Origin: Shewanella sp. OMA3-2
GTDB lineage: Bacteria > Pseudomonadota > Gammaproteobacteria > Enterobacterales > Shewanellaceae
Reading direction: 5' to 3'
Assembly (NCBI RefSeq): GCF_021513195.1
Contig: NZ_CP090974.1
Span: 2,926,001-2,990,000, forward strand
DNA length: 64,000 bases
Part shown: positions 38,265 through 49,060 of the stretch, in pieces
Layout: each line of letters begins with the position of its first letter
How positions within the stretch are numbered: position 1 is the first letter of the stretch
The notes under the pieces: generated by a model
Seen by the model: the letters and a program-made list of their open reading frames with translations, nothing else
Database searches by the model: none
Told to the model about the DNA's origin: nothing
Position numbers and translations under genes: made by a program

Positions 38265-39176
38265 GTGTCCCATAGCGCAATCAAACAGCTAATCAGTCAA
38301 CTTGAATATGTTTTGCTTGGCAAGCCCTTGCAGATAAAGTTAGCGGTTGCGTGTATTTTGGCCAAGGGACACCTGTTAATTGAAGATTTACCTGGCATGG
38401 GTAAAACCAGTTTATCCCATGGTATTGCCACCAGCTTAGGCATGAGTTACCAACGAATACAATTTACCAGTGATATGTTGCCTGCTGATATTCTAGGGGT
38501 ATCCATTTTTGATCAAAACCAGCAAAAGTTTGAGTTTCATAAGGGGCCGATATTTAATCAAATGTTGCTTGCCGATGAAATCAATCGCGCCAGTCCTAAA
38601 ACCCAAAGTGCGCTACTAGAAGCCATGGCGGAGCAACAGATTACTCAAGATGCTCACACCTACTCTTTGCCTAATCCGTTTTTTGTTATCGCCACCCAAA
38701 ACCCACAGGATCAATCAGGTACATTTCCGCTGCCAGAGTCGCAATTAGACCGTTTTATGATGCGTATATCGATTGGCTACCCCAGCGCAGAAGCTGAAAT
38801 GACCATGCTAAAAAACCAACAACACGGCCATAAACGTCCCCCATTACAGCAATGTTTAACCTCTGCAGAATTAATTAAGCTACAAACGGAAGTTAATCAG
38901 GTTTCGGCATCCGATGCGGTACTTAAATATCTATTAGCACTTGTCGAATTGTCTCGTCAACAAAACCAGGCCAGCGGGTTATCACCTCGGGCAAGCTTAG
39001 CCCTACTGCAAGCAGCAAAAGCCTGGGCAGTCATAGAACAACGCAATTATTTGGTGCCCGAAGATATTCAAGCGGTATTCCATGCTGTTGCAGAGCACAG
39101 AATAAGCACCCATGGACAGTTTCAAGGTAAAGCCTTGTCTGATACGCTTCTCGCCAGCGTTAATCCCATTCTTTAA
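38265..39176 (+). CDS. MoxR family AAA+ ATPase
   Basis: A 303-residue AAA+ ATPase of the MoxR group. Walker A is LIEDLPGMGKTSLSHG, Walker B is LLADEINRASPKTQSALLEAM, and FVIATQNPQDQSGTFPLPE with QLDRFMMRISIGYP are the sensor and arginine-finger regions. The start is a GTG behind AGAGAGGAT. Such ATPases act as chaperones for VWA or metal-containing partners. Its stop overlaps the next ATG (TAATG). Together with the DUF58 and transglutaminase genes it forms the common three-gene unit. Confidence 0.92.
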   Translation: MSHSAIKQLISQLEYVLLGKPLQIKLAVACILAKGHLLIEDLPGMGKTSLSHGIATSLGMSYQRIQFTSDMLPADILGVSIFDQNQQKFEFHKGPIFNQMLLADEINRASPKTQSALLEAMAEQQITQDAHTYSLPNPFFVIATQNPQDQSGTFPLPESQLDRFMMRISIGYPSAEAEMTMLKNQQHGHKRPPLQQCLTSAELIKLQTEVNQVSASDAVLKYLLALVELSRQQNQASGLSPRASLALLQAAKAWAVIEQRNYLVPEDIQAVFHAVAEHRISTHGQFQGKALSDTLLASVNPIL

Positions 39177-40264
39177 TGATTTTTAGCCGTAAAAGTCGTC
39201 AAGTTAATCCTAACCCACCCGAGCGGCAAAGCTGGGTAATGCGGTTTATTCCCAACTCTGTACAAAAAAAATGGTCCCGCTGGATAAGCCGTAGATTACC
39301 GCCACAAGAAAGAGTCACCCTAAGCCACAAGGGTATTTTTATTCTGCCTAGTGCGTTTGGTTTGGCTTGGTTAGCACTGATTGTCTTGCTGTACTTATTT
39401 GGCACCAACTACCAAAACAACTTGGTGATTGGGCTTAGCTTATTACTGGCCAGCGTTTTTCATACCTGTATTATATACAGTTACAAAAATCTAGCCAGGT
39501 TAACCTTTAACGCCATCACTCCTGCCGATGCTTACGCCGGACAAACACACTCCTTTCCGATAATGTTGACCGGGCATAGCAAACAAAAATACCGTGATAC
39601 GACTCATCAACAAATCTGCCTGCAATTTAGTGGTCAGCGCCATGTGCGTCTGCAACAAACCGAAGATCAATCTATTGCTACTGTGCAATATGCTCAACCC
39701 AAGCGAGGTTTATTAACGCCCGGGCGGATTAAAGTTTGGTCACATTTTCCATTAGGGCTATTTAAAGCCTGGTCCTATGTTGATCTCGACTTACATCAGG
39801 TTGTTTTTGCACAACCACTGGAATGCGATATCCGCTTAACCAGTCAAACAAGTGATGCTAATAATGATATCAACCATGGTAAAATTCGCCCTGGGGTCGA
39901 TGATTACACAGGGCTGCGCGGCTATGTAACAGGTGAGTCTTTAAAACAAGTGGCATGGAAACAATGGGCCCAGGGCAAAGGCATGTTAACTAAAGAGTTT
40001 AATGAACCCGAGGGCTCACCAGTTTGGTTATCACTTGATGATACCCAAGGCCAAGATTTAGAACAAAAACTGGGTAAACTTTGCTGGCAAGTTAACTATC
40101 TTACTCAAAAAAACCAAGTGTTTGGCTTAATATTAAATAACAGCACCTTAGGTCAAAGTAGTGGTGAAAGTCATCGAATAGCCTGCCAAAAAGCCATCGC
40201 TATGTACCGCCCAAGTTTTAATATGAATGCTGAACCCGCATCAGGAGGCGATGATGCACGATAA
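39176..40264 (+). CDS. DUF58 domain protein
   Basis: A 362-residue protein with two adjacent membrane helices (ILPSAFGLAWLALIVLLYLF and NNLVIGLSLLLASVFHTCII, about 53-100). A C-terminal DUF58 region follows, recognised by GKIRPGVDDYTGLRGYVTGE, then LKQVAWKQWAQGKGMLTKEF. Its role is unknown; family members accompany MoxR ATPases. It overlaps moxR by one base and the transglutaminase gene by about 11 bases, so the three are translationally coupled. Confidence 0.9.
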   Translation: MIFSRKSRQVNPNPPERQSWVMRFIPNSVQKKWSRWISRRLPPQERVTLSHKGIFILPSAFGLAWLALIVLLYLFGTNYQNNLVIGLSLLLASVFHTCIIYSYKNLARLTFNAITPADAYAGQTHSFPIMLTGHSKQKYRDTTHQQICLQFSGQRHVRLQQTEDQSIATVQYAQPKRGLLTPGRIKVWSHFPLGLFKAWSYVDLDLHQVVFAQPLECDIRLTSQTSDANNDINHGKIRPGVDDYTGLRGYVTGESLKQVAWKQWAQGKGMLTKEFNEPEGSPVWLSLDDTQGQDLEQKLGKLCWQVNYLTQKNQVFGLILNNSTLGQSSGESHRIACQKAIAMYRPSFNMNAEPASGGDDAR

Positions 40265-42320
40265 CTTTGACAGTATCATCAGCCGTAATACCCTGTTTTG
40301 GTTATTAATCACTAATGTCGCTGTGCTTACGCCTCAATTTGCACACGCAACCGCATGGACCACCGCAATCTGCGCGATTTGTTTTGTCTGGCGCATGGGC
40401 ATTTATTACGGCAAAGTGGCTGCACCGCCTAAAATATTAGTTAATGGCTTAGCCATCGCGGCCGCGGTAACCTTAGGGTTAGTATCATCACAAATTGGGC
40501 TGTTAAATGCGCTAATTAACCTGCTGCTTTTGGGTTACGCGTTAAAGTACATTGAAATGCGTGAGCTTAGAGATGTTAAAACCGTAGTATTAGTCGGCTA
40601 TTTTATTATTGCGCTGACCTTATTAGATCAACAGGCCATTATTAACACCTTACACTTAACCCTTATCGCCATTATCAATACCAGCGTGCTAGTCAGTGTT
40701 TATCAAGATAAAAGAAAACCTTTCGCAAACTTACATTTTAGTGTCAAAATTATTCTTCAAAGTATGCCTCTGGCGATAGTTTTATTTGTGGTATTTCCTC
40801 GTCTAGGCCCTCTGTGGTTAGTCCCCAGTATGAAAGCGGCCAAAACCGGCTTATCAGATGAAATGTCATTTGGTGATATCAGTAAACTGACCCGCTCTGA
40901 TGAGTTGGCATTTCGAGTCGGCTTTGATAACGCTGACGGCAGCACAGTAGGCCCAAAAAATGCGGACCTTTATTGGCGCACATTAGTGATGGAAAGCTAT
41001 GATGGGAAAACATGGCGACAAGACTCGAATATAAAAGAGCTACAAGGTCAATCACGTTACCAAAAATTTAACCGCCCCCTACCACAGGACGACAATCAAA
41101 AAACCAATCCACTAGAGTATGTGGTTATTAGCGAGCCAAGCCACCAGCGCTGGCTATACGGGCTTGACCAAGCCTTTAGTCAAGACAGCAATATTGTAGA
41201 ATTATCCGACTACAGCCTTTACGCCATGCGGCCAGTCGCACAACGTCAAAGTTATCGAGTGGTGTCTTACCCTAATAGCCTAATGGATGAAAGCTTAAGC
41301 CCCAATATCCGTAGCATCAATCTTGCTTTACCTGAAAATGCCAATCCGCAAACCAGGCATTTAGCACAAAAGTTTAGTCAGCAATATCCGCAGCCTAAAG
41401 CGCGTATTAATGCCATGATGAATTACTTTGCCGAGCAAGCCTATTACTACACACTGAGCCCCCCCGTACTGGGTGATGAACAGATTGATGACTTTTTGTT
41501 TAAAAACCGCGCAGGGTTCTGTGCCCATTACGCTTCTGCTTTGGTGTATTTAGCCCGAGCCAGCGGTATCCCAGCCCATATGGTAACCGGCTATCAAGGC
41601 GGTGAATACAACCCTAAAGCTGGCTATTACAGTATTTATCAATATATGGCCCACGCCTGGACCGAAGTGTGGTTTGAAGGTGAAGGCTGGCAGCGTTTTG
41701 ACCCCACGGCCATGATAGCGCCACAACGTATTTTAGATGGCTTTGATGCCACATTTGACAGCCAATCTAGCTACTTACTAGACAGTCCTTTTAGTAGCCT
41801 ACGTCTGAAGCAATACCCATGGTTAAACGATATACGCAATCAAATTGCCAGCATGGACTATTACTGGAGCGTATGGGTGTTAGGCTTTGATGAGCAACGT
41901 AAACAGCAGGTGTTGAAAAAGTTACTTGGTGATATCAGCACCAGTAAAATCGCCATTGCCATGCTGATATGCCTGCTGATTATCTTATTATTTATTGCTT
42001 ACTTTGCCGGGTTATTTGAGCTTAAGCCAAAACAAGATTTACTGATCCGCCGCTATAAAACCATAACCCAACTGTTAACCTTAAAAGGAATTAACAGCCC
42101 ACAGCAGCAGCCACCTTTAGCTTATGTGCAACAATTAGCACTTGAGCTAAATGACATTCAGCCGCAACTACTGCAGCAATTTAATCTGTTTACCGCTTGT
42201 TTTGTTGCATTAAAATACCAGCCTCTTTCAGCGCCGCAACATAAGCAACACTTACGCCAATACACACGTCTATATTGGACATTAAGGTTCAAACTGCTAA
42301 TGATTAAGCAATTGAAATAA
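40254..42320 (+). CDS. TgpA-like transglutaminase (DUF3488) membrane protein
   Basis: A 688-residue protein with five to six N-terminal membrane helices (DUF3488; about 10-185), a periplasmic transglutaminase-like domain, one more membrane helix near 565 (IAIAMLICLLIILLFIAYF) and a C-terminal cytoplasmic DUF4129-like tail. The catalytic triad is visible: Cys in KNRAGFCAHYASALVYLARA, His in YMAHAWTEVWFE, Asp in GWQRFDPTAM. ATG 40254 is placed 5 bases after AGGAGG and is the better start; ATG 40251 is too close. In Pseudomonas TgpA is essential; its substrate is not known. Confidence 0.92.
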   Translation: MHDNFDSIISRNTLFWLLITNVAVLTPQFAHATAWTTAICAICFVWRMGIYYGKVAAPPKILVNGLAIAAAVTLGLVSSQIGLLNALINLLLLGYALKYIEMRELRDVKTVVLVGYFIIALTLLDQQAIINTLHLTLIAIINTSVLVSVYQDKRKPFANLHFSVKIILQSMPLAIVLFVVFPRLGPLWLVPSMKAAKTGLSDEMSFGDISKLTRSDELAFRVGFDNADGSTVGPKNADLYWRTLVMESYDGKTWRQDSNIKELQGQSRYQKFNRPLPQDDNQKTNPLEYVVISEPSHQRWLYGLDQAFSQDSNIVELSDYSLYAMRPVAQRQSYRVVSYPNSLMDESLSPNIRSINLALPENANPQTRHLAQKFSQQYPQPKARINAMMNYFAEQAYYYTLSPPVLGDEQIDDFLFKNRAGFCAHYASALVYLARASGIPAHMVTGYQGGEYNPKAGYYSIYQYMAHAWTEVWFEGEGWQRFDPTAMIAPQRILDGFDATFDSQSSYLLDSPFSSLRLKQYPWLNDIRNQIASMDYYWSVWVLGFDEQRKQQVLKKLLGDISTSKIAIAMLICLLIILLFIAYFAGLFELKPKQDLLIRRYKTITQLLTLKGINSPQQQPPLAYVQQLALELNDIQPQLLQQFNLFTACFVALKYQPLSAPQHKQHLRQYTRLYWTLRFKLLMIKQLK

Positions 42321-42395
42321 CATTATTATATTAGTCGTTGATGCAAGCGAGCTAACCCCATAGAATGGCATGAGATGTTCTATTGTGAGTGCCCT

Positions 42396-45300
42396 ATGCT
42401 GTCATTAATTCAATCCAATCAAATGGAAGTCTTGTCTGAGCAATTAGCTAAAATGCTGGCAACACCTTTGCCTAATACTAGCCTGCTTACAACCGAGCAA
42501 GTGTTAGTACAAAGCCCAGGCATGTCGACATGGCTGCGTTTAGAAGTGGCTAAACATAACCAAATAGCGGCAGCACTCACCTTCCCTTTACCGTCTAGTT
42601 TTATTTGGCAACTTTGCCATCAATTATTACCCAATGTGCCAAAGGAAAACGCCTTTACCAAAGCGGCGATGACCTGGAAGCTAATGGATTTAATCCCAAG
42701 CTTACTTGATGATGCCGATTACCAACCTTTGCAGCACTATCTAACCAATGGTAATTTGGAAAGTGAGAATAACGCCTCATCCAACTCACAAGACGCTATT
42801 AAGCTGTATCAACTATCAAATCGCATTGCCGATATTTTTGACCAGTATTTGGTGTATCGCCCAGATTGGATCCAAGCATGGGAAAACAACCACCCACTGA
42901 CCGAGCTAAACCCACGTTTTAACTTAGATGAAAACCAGTTATGGCAGCCTAAGCTTTGGCGCGCATTAGTGGATTACAACGATACCAAACTACAGGCTAG
43001 CCAATATCACCGAGCAAACTTACACCAGTCATTACTGAACGCATTAGCTGAGCCTACAACCAATATCAGTATGTTACCCAGCCGATTATTTGTGTTTGGT
43101 ATTTCTTCAATGCCACCACAAACATTAGACGTTATTTATGCACTGGCCCAGCGTATTGAAGTGGTCATGCTGGCACTCAGTCCTTGTCAGCACTATTGGG
43201 GCGACATTATCGACCCTAAAGTCAGAGCCAGAATGGCGTTAAAATATACCCATAAAAAACAACTTGCCGAAGATTGGGAAGACAAACTTGAGGTAGGGAA
43301 CCCAATACTGGCCAACAATGGCAAAATGGGCCGTGAGTTATTAGATTTGCTATTGAGCTTGCCGCCTGAAAACACCAATTTTAGCTACGACTGTTATGTC
43401 GAGCCCACCCCGAATAACCTATTGCACGGGGTTCAATATGATATTTTACAAATGGAAACCCTAGGACAAGCATTAGGGCCAGATGCTAATTTGTATCAGC
43501 AAATTGAAAAACGCCGTTTACTTAACAATAATGACACCTCTATTACCCTGCGCAGCTGTCATAGCCCACTGCGGGAAGTAGAAACATTACACGATCATAT
43601 CGCAAGCTTATTAGATGCAGATCCCACTTTAGAGCCAAAAGACATTGTGGTAATGATGCCCGATGTTGCCGCCTACGCCCCTTATATTGATGCGGTATTT
43701 GGCACAGTAAACAGCCAGTATTACTCCAATTTTCAGCGCGGAGCTAACGCCTCTAATCCAAATAACACCGCAAAAATGCCAAGGCAACTTGCGGTGCCCT
43801 ATGCTATTGCTGACCGTGGCGCCGCCCAGGAGTCACCACTCATTAATAGTTTTTTAACCCTACTTAATATCAACCAAAGCCGTTTTGGATTAACAGAGGT
43901 GCTGTCTATTTTAGAAGTGCCAGCAATTTTAAGACGCTTTGAATTAGATGAAGATGACTTTAATATTATTAAGCGTTGGCTAGATCATGCCAATGTGCGT
44001 TGGGGACGGGATGCAAACAGCCGCACTCAATTAGGCTTACCGGCCTTTGGGCAAAACTCTTGGTCATTTGGTATTAAGCGATTAATTTTGGGTTATGCAC
44101 TTAATGATCAATCCGCTATGTATCAAGGAATATTACCCGTCAGTGGCGTTGAAGGCCAATCAGCACAAGCCTTGGGTAAATTACTTAACTTTTTAGAAGC
44201 GATTGACGATCACACCCAGGCTTTTTTCAAGCCCAGCTCAACAGCCGACAGACTGAGCCAAATAAACCAATTAATTGAAGACTTTTACCAAACCGTTGAC
44301 GATGAGCAAAGCCAAATACTCACCATCAGAAATGCGCTTGCTTGCCTATCAGATGAACTTATCGAAGCGGGTCATCAAGCTCAGATTAATATTGAAGTAC
44401 TCAAGCAATGGTTTAATCAAACCTTAAATGACTCACGCGTGGGTCAGCGCTACCTTGCCGGCAGTGTTAACTTTTGTACCTTAATGCCTATGCGCTCAAT
44501 TCCATTTAAAATTGTGTGTTTGCTGGGCATGAACGACGGCGTTTACCCGCGAGTACAGCATCCTGTCGGATTTGATTTAATGGCGCACTTTGGCGCTCAA
44601 AAAGGCGACCGTTCACGCAGATTAGATGACAGATATCTATTTTTAGAGGCACTACTTTCAGCGCGTGAACAACTTTATGTTAGCTACATTGGCCACAGCG
44701 AACGTGACAATGCAGAACGTATTCCGTCAATGCTGATTTCAGAGTTAGTTGAGTTCTGCCAAATGAGTTATCTGCCGCAGCACTTATCAAGCAACACATT
44801 AACCGAAGATGATGTTGAGCGAATTGAACAAGCGGTAAGCCAGCAACTTATTCAAGCTCAGCCACTGCAACCCTTTGATCATAAATTATTTACCCAAGGT
44901 AGCCCTTTACAAAGTTATCATCAGCGTTGGTGTCCTCCGCCGTTAGATAAACAGTACGATCAACGTTTTTTCAACCCACAGCAACCGATTATTGCTGAAA
45001 AAAATGGTCAACTGAGCAGTAATCAAAGCCAACAGAATGGCAACCAAAGTGATGAACTAGAGCTGTCAGCATTAATTCGATTTTTCCGTAATCCGGCGCA
45101 ATTTTTCTTCAACCGTAGTCTAAAAGTTGACTTAAACTTAAATTTGCAAGCCGATGATAATGACGAACCTTTTAGTTTAGATGGTTTAGGTCGCTATAAA
45201 TTACAATCTAATCTTATCGACTCAGCTTTAAGTCAAACTAACAGTGACGTCGATATTGAGCTACTTAATCAACTCAAAGCCAGTGGTAGCTTACCTATGG

Positions 45301-46022
45301 CTCCATTTGATGATATTTTATTGTCGCAATATCAACGCGATATAGCACCTTTGATTAATCGAATACATTTTTTACAAGATGAGCAAACCAGCGAATCGAT
45401 TGATATCGACCTAACTATGCAAGTCAACTCACCTGACAATCAGCACTTAAGTCACTTAAACCTGGTTGGACGCATCGATGATGTTAGCCCTAAAGGCTTA
45501 ATTAATTATCGACCTGGCACCGCCCACGGCAGAGATTTAGTTCAGTGTTTTATCCGCCATTTATGCCTTAATGCACAAGGTATTATCAAATACAGTTACT
45601 TGTTAGACATGGGCCATTTTCATTGTTTTGCCCCGTGTACCGCCGAGCAAGCCAAGTTACAATTGAGTCAGTTTGTACAAACTTATATTAATGGCCAACG
45701 TCAGCCATTATGTTTTGCCCCCCGTACAGCCTGGCTTTATGCACAAACCGACGGCACGCACACTGAAAAATTGCATGCGGCACAAAAACAGTGGCGAGAC
45801 GAGCAAACACAATTAGGGGAAGGATTTGAGCCACATCATCAACGTTTATTCACTTTTCCGGATGATTTTAGTCAGGCCACATTTGGCCAGTTAGTGGATA
45901 CTTTATTGCAACCGATGGTGAGCTTATACCACAAGGGTAAACTCGGTGAGTTAGATGACTTTGTCAGTGGTGATGCGGCTGTGCAACAAGCTGCAATAAT
46001 CGCTAAAACAGTTAATCTTTAG
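42396..46022 (+). CDS. recC: Exodeoxyribonuclease V gamma subunit
   Basis: A 1208-residue subunit that recognises Chi and splits the DNA duplex in RecBCD. Conserved passages include LVQSPGMSTWLRLEVAKHNQ, FPLPSSFIWQLCHQLLPNVP, FVFGISSMPPQTLDVIYALA, GRELLDLLLSLP, FCTLMPMRSIPFKIVCLLGM and RSRRLDDRYLFLEALLSARE. The start at 42396 aligns with the family start (MLSLIQSNQMEVL); an ATG at 42375 adds seven residues. The gene appears intact. It is followed by recB after 74 bases, without the ptrA gene that separates them in E. coli. Confidence 0.95.
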   Translation: MLSLIQSNQMEVLSEQLAKMLATPLPNTSLLTTEQVLVQSPGMSTWLRLEVAKHNQIAAALTFPLPSSFIWQLCHQLLPNVPKENAFTKAAMTWKLMDLIPSLLDDADYQPLQHYLTNGNLESENNASSNSQDAIKLYQLSNRIADIFDQYLVYRPDWIQAWENNHPLTELNPRFNLDENQLWQPKLWRALVDYNDTKLQASQYHRANLHQSLLNALAEPTTNISMLPSRLFVFGISSMPPQTLDVIYALAQRIEVVMLALSPCQHYWGDIIDPKVRARMALKYTHKKQLAEDWEDKLEVGNPILANNGKMGRELLDLLLSLPPENTNFSYDCYVEPTPNNLLHGVQYDILQMETLGQALGPDANLYQQIEKRRLLNNNDTSITLRSCHSPLREVETLHDHIASLLDADPTLEPKDIVVMMPDVAAYAPYIDAVFGTVNSQYYSNFQRGANASNPNNTAKMPRQLAVPYAIADRGAAQESPLINSFLTLLNINQSRFGLTEVLSILEVPAILRRFELDEDDFNIIKRWLDHANVRWGRDANSRTQLGLPAFGQNSWSFGIKRLILGYALNDQSAMYQGILPVSGVEGQSAQALGKLLNFLEAIDDHTQAFFKPSSTADRLSQINQLIEDFYQTVDDEQSQILTIRNALACLSDELIEAGHQAQINIEVLKQWFNQTLNDSRVGQRYLAGSVNFCTLMPMRSIPFKIVCLLGMNDGVYPRVQHPVGFDLMAHFGAQKGDRSRRLDDRYLFLEALLSAREQLYVSYIGHSERDNAERIPSMLISELVEFCQMSYLPQHLSSNTLTEDDVERIEQAVSQQLIQAQPLQPFDHKLFTQGSPLQSYHQRWCPPPLDKQYDQRFFNPQQPIIAEKNGQLSSNQSQQNGNQSDELELSALIRFFRNPAQFFFNRSLKVDLNLNLQADDNDEPFSLDGLGRYKLQSNLIDSALSQTNSDVDIELLNQLKASGSLPMAPFDDILLSQYQRDIAPLINRIHFLQDEQTSESIDIDLTMQVNSPDNQHLSHLNLVGRIDDVSPKGLINYRPGTAHGRDLVQCFIRHLCLNAQGIIKYSYLLDMGHFHCFAPCTAEQAKLQLSQFVQTYINGQRQPLCFAPRTAWLYAQTDGTHTEKLHAAQKQWRDEQTQLGEGFEPHHQRLFTFPDDFSQATFGQLVDTLLQPMVSLYHKGKLGELDDFVSGDAAVQQAAIIAKTVNL

Positions 46023-46096
46023 TTTTTAGCCGCTTTATCTATTGAGCCAACATAACAAACAGCAGACGCACAGTATCGGAGCAAGATATATCACTT

Positions 46097-49060
46097 ATGA
46101 ATAACGCCAAGTCAGCTAATATTACCGTGTCAGCACTGGATGCGCTCAACTTACCTTTTGCAGGGTCTAGCCTGATAGAAGCCAGCGCAGGCACAGGTAA
46201 AACCTATACTATTTCAGGGTTATATTTACGTTTGCTGTTAGGTCATGGCGGCCAAGCACCGTTACTGTGTGAACAAATTTTAGTGGTTACCTTTACCAAT
46301 GCGGCTACAGAAGAGCTGCGAGATCGAATACGTAAACGGATCCAAATTGCGTATAAACGTTTTTTAGGCGTCACCACAGATGATCTCTTTGTTGAGCAGC
46401 TTTATCAGCAGATCCCAGAGGATGAACGCGCCATTGCGTTAAAACGCTTTGATCTGGCACTTAAGTCACTCGACGAAGGCGCTATTTTCACTATTCATGG
46501 TTTTTGCCAGCGTATTTTGGCCGATATGGCATTTGAATCGTCATTGTTATTTGAATCAGAATTCACCTTAGACGACAGTGAGTATTTACACCATGCGGTG
46601 CGCGATTTTTGGCGCGAAGCCTGTTATCCGCTGCCATTATTTTTAGCCCAACAGATCAGTAATACCTTTGGTGAGCCAGAAAAACTGGCTCAAAAGGTGC
46701 GCGCGTTACTCGGTGCTAGCCAAGCGATAGCCTCTGACACGCCGCCAGATTTTATTAAACTGTCTGAGTCATTAGTGCAAAGTCTACAGCGTTTTAAATT
46801 ACGCTGGCCTACAGAGCACCCAGCTATGTTAGCGCTGTTAGTGGATTTACCCTTAAATGGTCAGCGCTTTGGTAAAAAAGCCGATGGTTACCCTAAATTG
46901 CTGCAATTATTCGATGACCTCACCCATTGGGTTAGTTACGGCCAAGGTTTACCGCCGTTAAAGCCAATGGAGCAGTTAGCCTTATCAGAGCTGAGATTAA
47001 ATAAAGGCGGTGAAATTCCATCAGCGCAGGATGCACCATTACTGGATCATATCGAGCGGTTATTGGGATTAATCAATGCCATTATTCCTGCCTTTTTAGT
47101 TCGTGCTCAAGCAGGCATTAAGCAACGGTTTATTCAACAGAAACATCAACGTAATTTGATGACACCCGATGACTTGTTAACTAGCCTTGCCAAAGCGCTT
47201 GAGCATAATCCTGATACCTTGCCCAATGCCATCGCAAAGCGCTTTCCAATTGCGCTGATTGATGAGTTTCAAGATACTGACCCATTACAATTTCAAATAT
47301 TCAATACTGTATATCAAGCGCCAAAAAGTGATCCGCACAGCTCACAAGCGGGCGGCTCTGGCATTACCGAACAACAATCGACCACACCTAACAACGCCAT
47401 AGGCATCTTAATGATTGGCGATCCAAAACAAGCCATTTATGCCTTTCGCGGTGCTGATATTTTTACCTATATTAATGCCCGTAATCAGACCGAAGCGCAC
47501 TATAATTTAGATACCAATTACCGCTCGTCAGCACAATTAGTTAACGGTGTTAATCATTTTTTCAATCAGCACCAAGACCCATTTATCAGTGATGCTATTC
47601 TCTATGATCCGGTAAAAACCCCAGCATCTGCGCAAAAAAAGATATTGATTGAAGCAAGCGAAAAAACAGCGGCATTGCGGATCAAACTGCTTAAAGAACA
47701 CGAGCAAACAGGATTAAACAAAACTACCGCACGTCAAATACTTGCCAACGACGCCGCAGCAGAAATAACCCGCTTATTAACAGAAGCACAGGCCGGCCAA
47801 TGCGTGATAAACGGCGAAGCATTAATTGCCAAAAATATTGCGGTATTGGTCAGGGACAGAAACGAAGCTGCGGTGATTAAAGCCGCCTTAAGTGCCCGCA
47901 ACATTGGCGCGGTATTTTTAAGTCGCGATAGTGTATTTGACACCAATGAAGCCAAAGAGACCGCCCTTATTCTGCGGGCATTAGCTAACCCCAAAGATGA
48001 GCGTGCCATTCGTGCAGCGTTAGCGACTGAGTTAATCGGCTACAACGCCAATAAAATTCATCAATTTAATCAAGACGAAGCACTGCGTCAAAAAGTGTTA
48101 GATTTATTTACTCACTGGCACCAGTTGTGGTTATCAAGCGGCATTATGCCTGCGTTACTGAGTCTGGCTAATGACACTCGCTTAGTGCATCGACTATTAG
48201 CTAAGCCTGTCATGACTACCTCTTCCGAGTCAGGAGCAGAACTAGAGTCAGACATTGACTCAAACTTAAGCTCAACCACAGCTGATGACGATGAGTTTAT
48301 GAGTATCAGCGCAAGTGGCGAGCGCCGCTTAACTGATTTTCGTCACCTAGGTGAACTACTGCAACAAAAGGCCACGGAGCTTGACGGTAGCAGTGCATTA
48401 ATTAACTGGTTTGAGCAACAACTGCTCGGCACTCAGGGCCAAGATGAACAACAACTGCGGTTAGAAAGCGAGCAAAATCTGGTGCAAATTGTCACCATTC
48501 ACAAATCAAAGGGACTTGAGTACCCTATTTGTTTTGTGCCTTTTATCAGCCTAGCCAGAGGAGGTAATCGCCGCCCTGAGCCTATGCTATACCATAGCCA
48601 AGGTAAGTTAATTTGGGATATTTATGGTAGCGATGAAGGTTGGGAGCAATATAAGCGTGAAACCTTAGCCGAAGACTTACGCTTGTTATACGTGGCGCTA
48701 ACCCGACCCATTTATGCCTGTTACCTGTATATCGCCAACCAATCAAGGCAATTAAAAGCCGGCATTAGCTCGCAACTGCATGAAACCGGTATAGGCTATT
48801 TATTAGGTATTACTGATAAAGATTGTGATGGCGAACAAATGGCGGCTAAAGTGGCACAATTAGCCACAATTGATGCTATTAGTGTTAGCCAAGTGGCTGA
48901 CACTATCGACACTACAGTATTAGTCGACAATATCGATACCCAGCGAACCTATGCAGCCAAACAAACCACTCGAAAACTGGGGTTACCTTGGCGTGTGGGC
49001 AGTTACTCAGGGTTAGTCAAACATCTTGCCCATGAAAAAACCATTCCCCGGCGCCGATGA
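46097..49060 (+). CDS. recB: Exodeoxyribonuclease V beta subunit, N-terminal part (frameshifted recB)
   Basis: This 987-residue frame carries the RecB SF1A helicase. Walker A AGTGKT ends at Thr36, and the other motifs are LVVTFTNAATEELRDRI, LIDEFQDTDPLQFQIFNTVY, MIGDPKQAIYAFRGADIFTY, LDTNYRSSAQLV, IVTIHKSKGLEYPICF and motif VI LLYVALTRPIYACY. The frame ends prematurely after SYSGLVKHLAHEKTIPRRR. An A6 run at 49035-49040 is the probable cause: with five As the frame runs on as AHEKPFPGADDEDF into the nuclease part. As it stands the product has helicase but no nuclease domain. Confidence 0.93.
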   Translation: MNNAKSANITVSALDALNLPFAGSSLIEASAGTGKTYTISGLYLRLLLGHGGQAPLLCEQILVVTFTNAATEELRDRIRKRIQIAYKRFLGVTTDDLFVEQLYQQIPEDERAIALKRFDLALKSLDEGAIFTIHGFCQRILADMAFESSLLFESEFTLDDSEYLHHAVRDFWREACYPLPLFLAQQISNTFGEPEKLAQKVRALLGASQAIASDTPPDFIKLSESLVQSLQRFKLRWPTEHPAMLALLVDLPLNGQRFGKKADGYPKLLQLFDDLTHWVSYGQGLPPLKPMEQLALSELRLNKGGEIPSAQDAPLLDHIERLLGLINAIIPAFLVRAQAGIKQRFIQQKHQRNLMTPDDLLTSLAKALEHNPDTLPNAIAKRFPIALIDEFQDTDPLQFQIFNTVYQAPKSDPHSSQAGGSGITEQQSTTPNNAIGILMIGDPKQAIYAFRGADIFTYINARNQTEAHYNLDTNYRSSAQLVNGVNHFFNQHQDPFISDAILYDPVKTPASAQKKILIEASEKTAALRIKLLKEHEQTGLNKTTARQILANDAAAEITRLLTEAQAGQCVINGEALIAKNIAVLVRDRNEAAVIKAALSARNIGAVFLSRDSVFDTNEAKETALILRALANPKDERAIRAALATELIGYNANKIHQFNQDEALRQKVLDLFTHWHQLWLSSGIMPALLSLANDTRLVHRLLAKPVMTTSSESGAELESDIDSNLSSTTADDDEFMSISASGERRLTDFRHLGELLQQKATELDGSSALINWFEQQLLGTQGQDEQQLRLESEQNLVQIVTIHKSKGLEYPICFVPFISLARGGNRRPEPMLYHSQGKLIWDIYGSDEGWEQYKRETLAEDLRLLYVALTRPIYACYLYIANQSRQLKAGISSQLHETGIGYLLGITDKDCDGEQMAAKVAQLATIDAISVSQVADTIDTTVLVDNIDTQRTYAAKQTTRKLGLPWRVGSYSGLVKHLAHEKTIPRRR

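Noticed and set aside
49035..49041. AAAAAAC heptamer in recB as a programmed -1 frameshift site
   Set aside because: The zero-frame codons do not fall in X-XXY-YYZ register on it, and the shift needed to enter the nuclease frame is +1, not -1.
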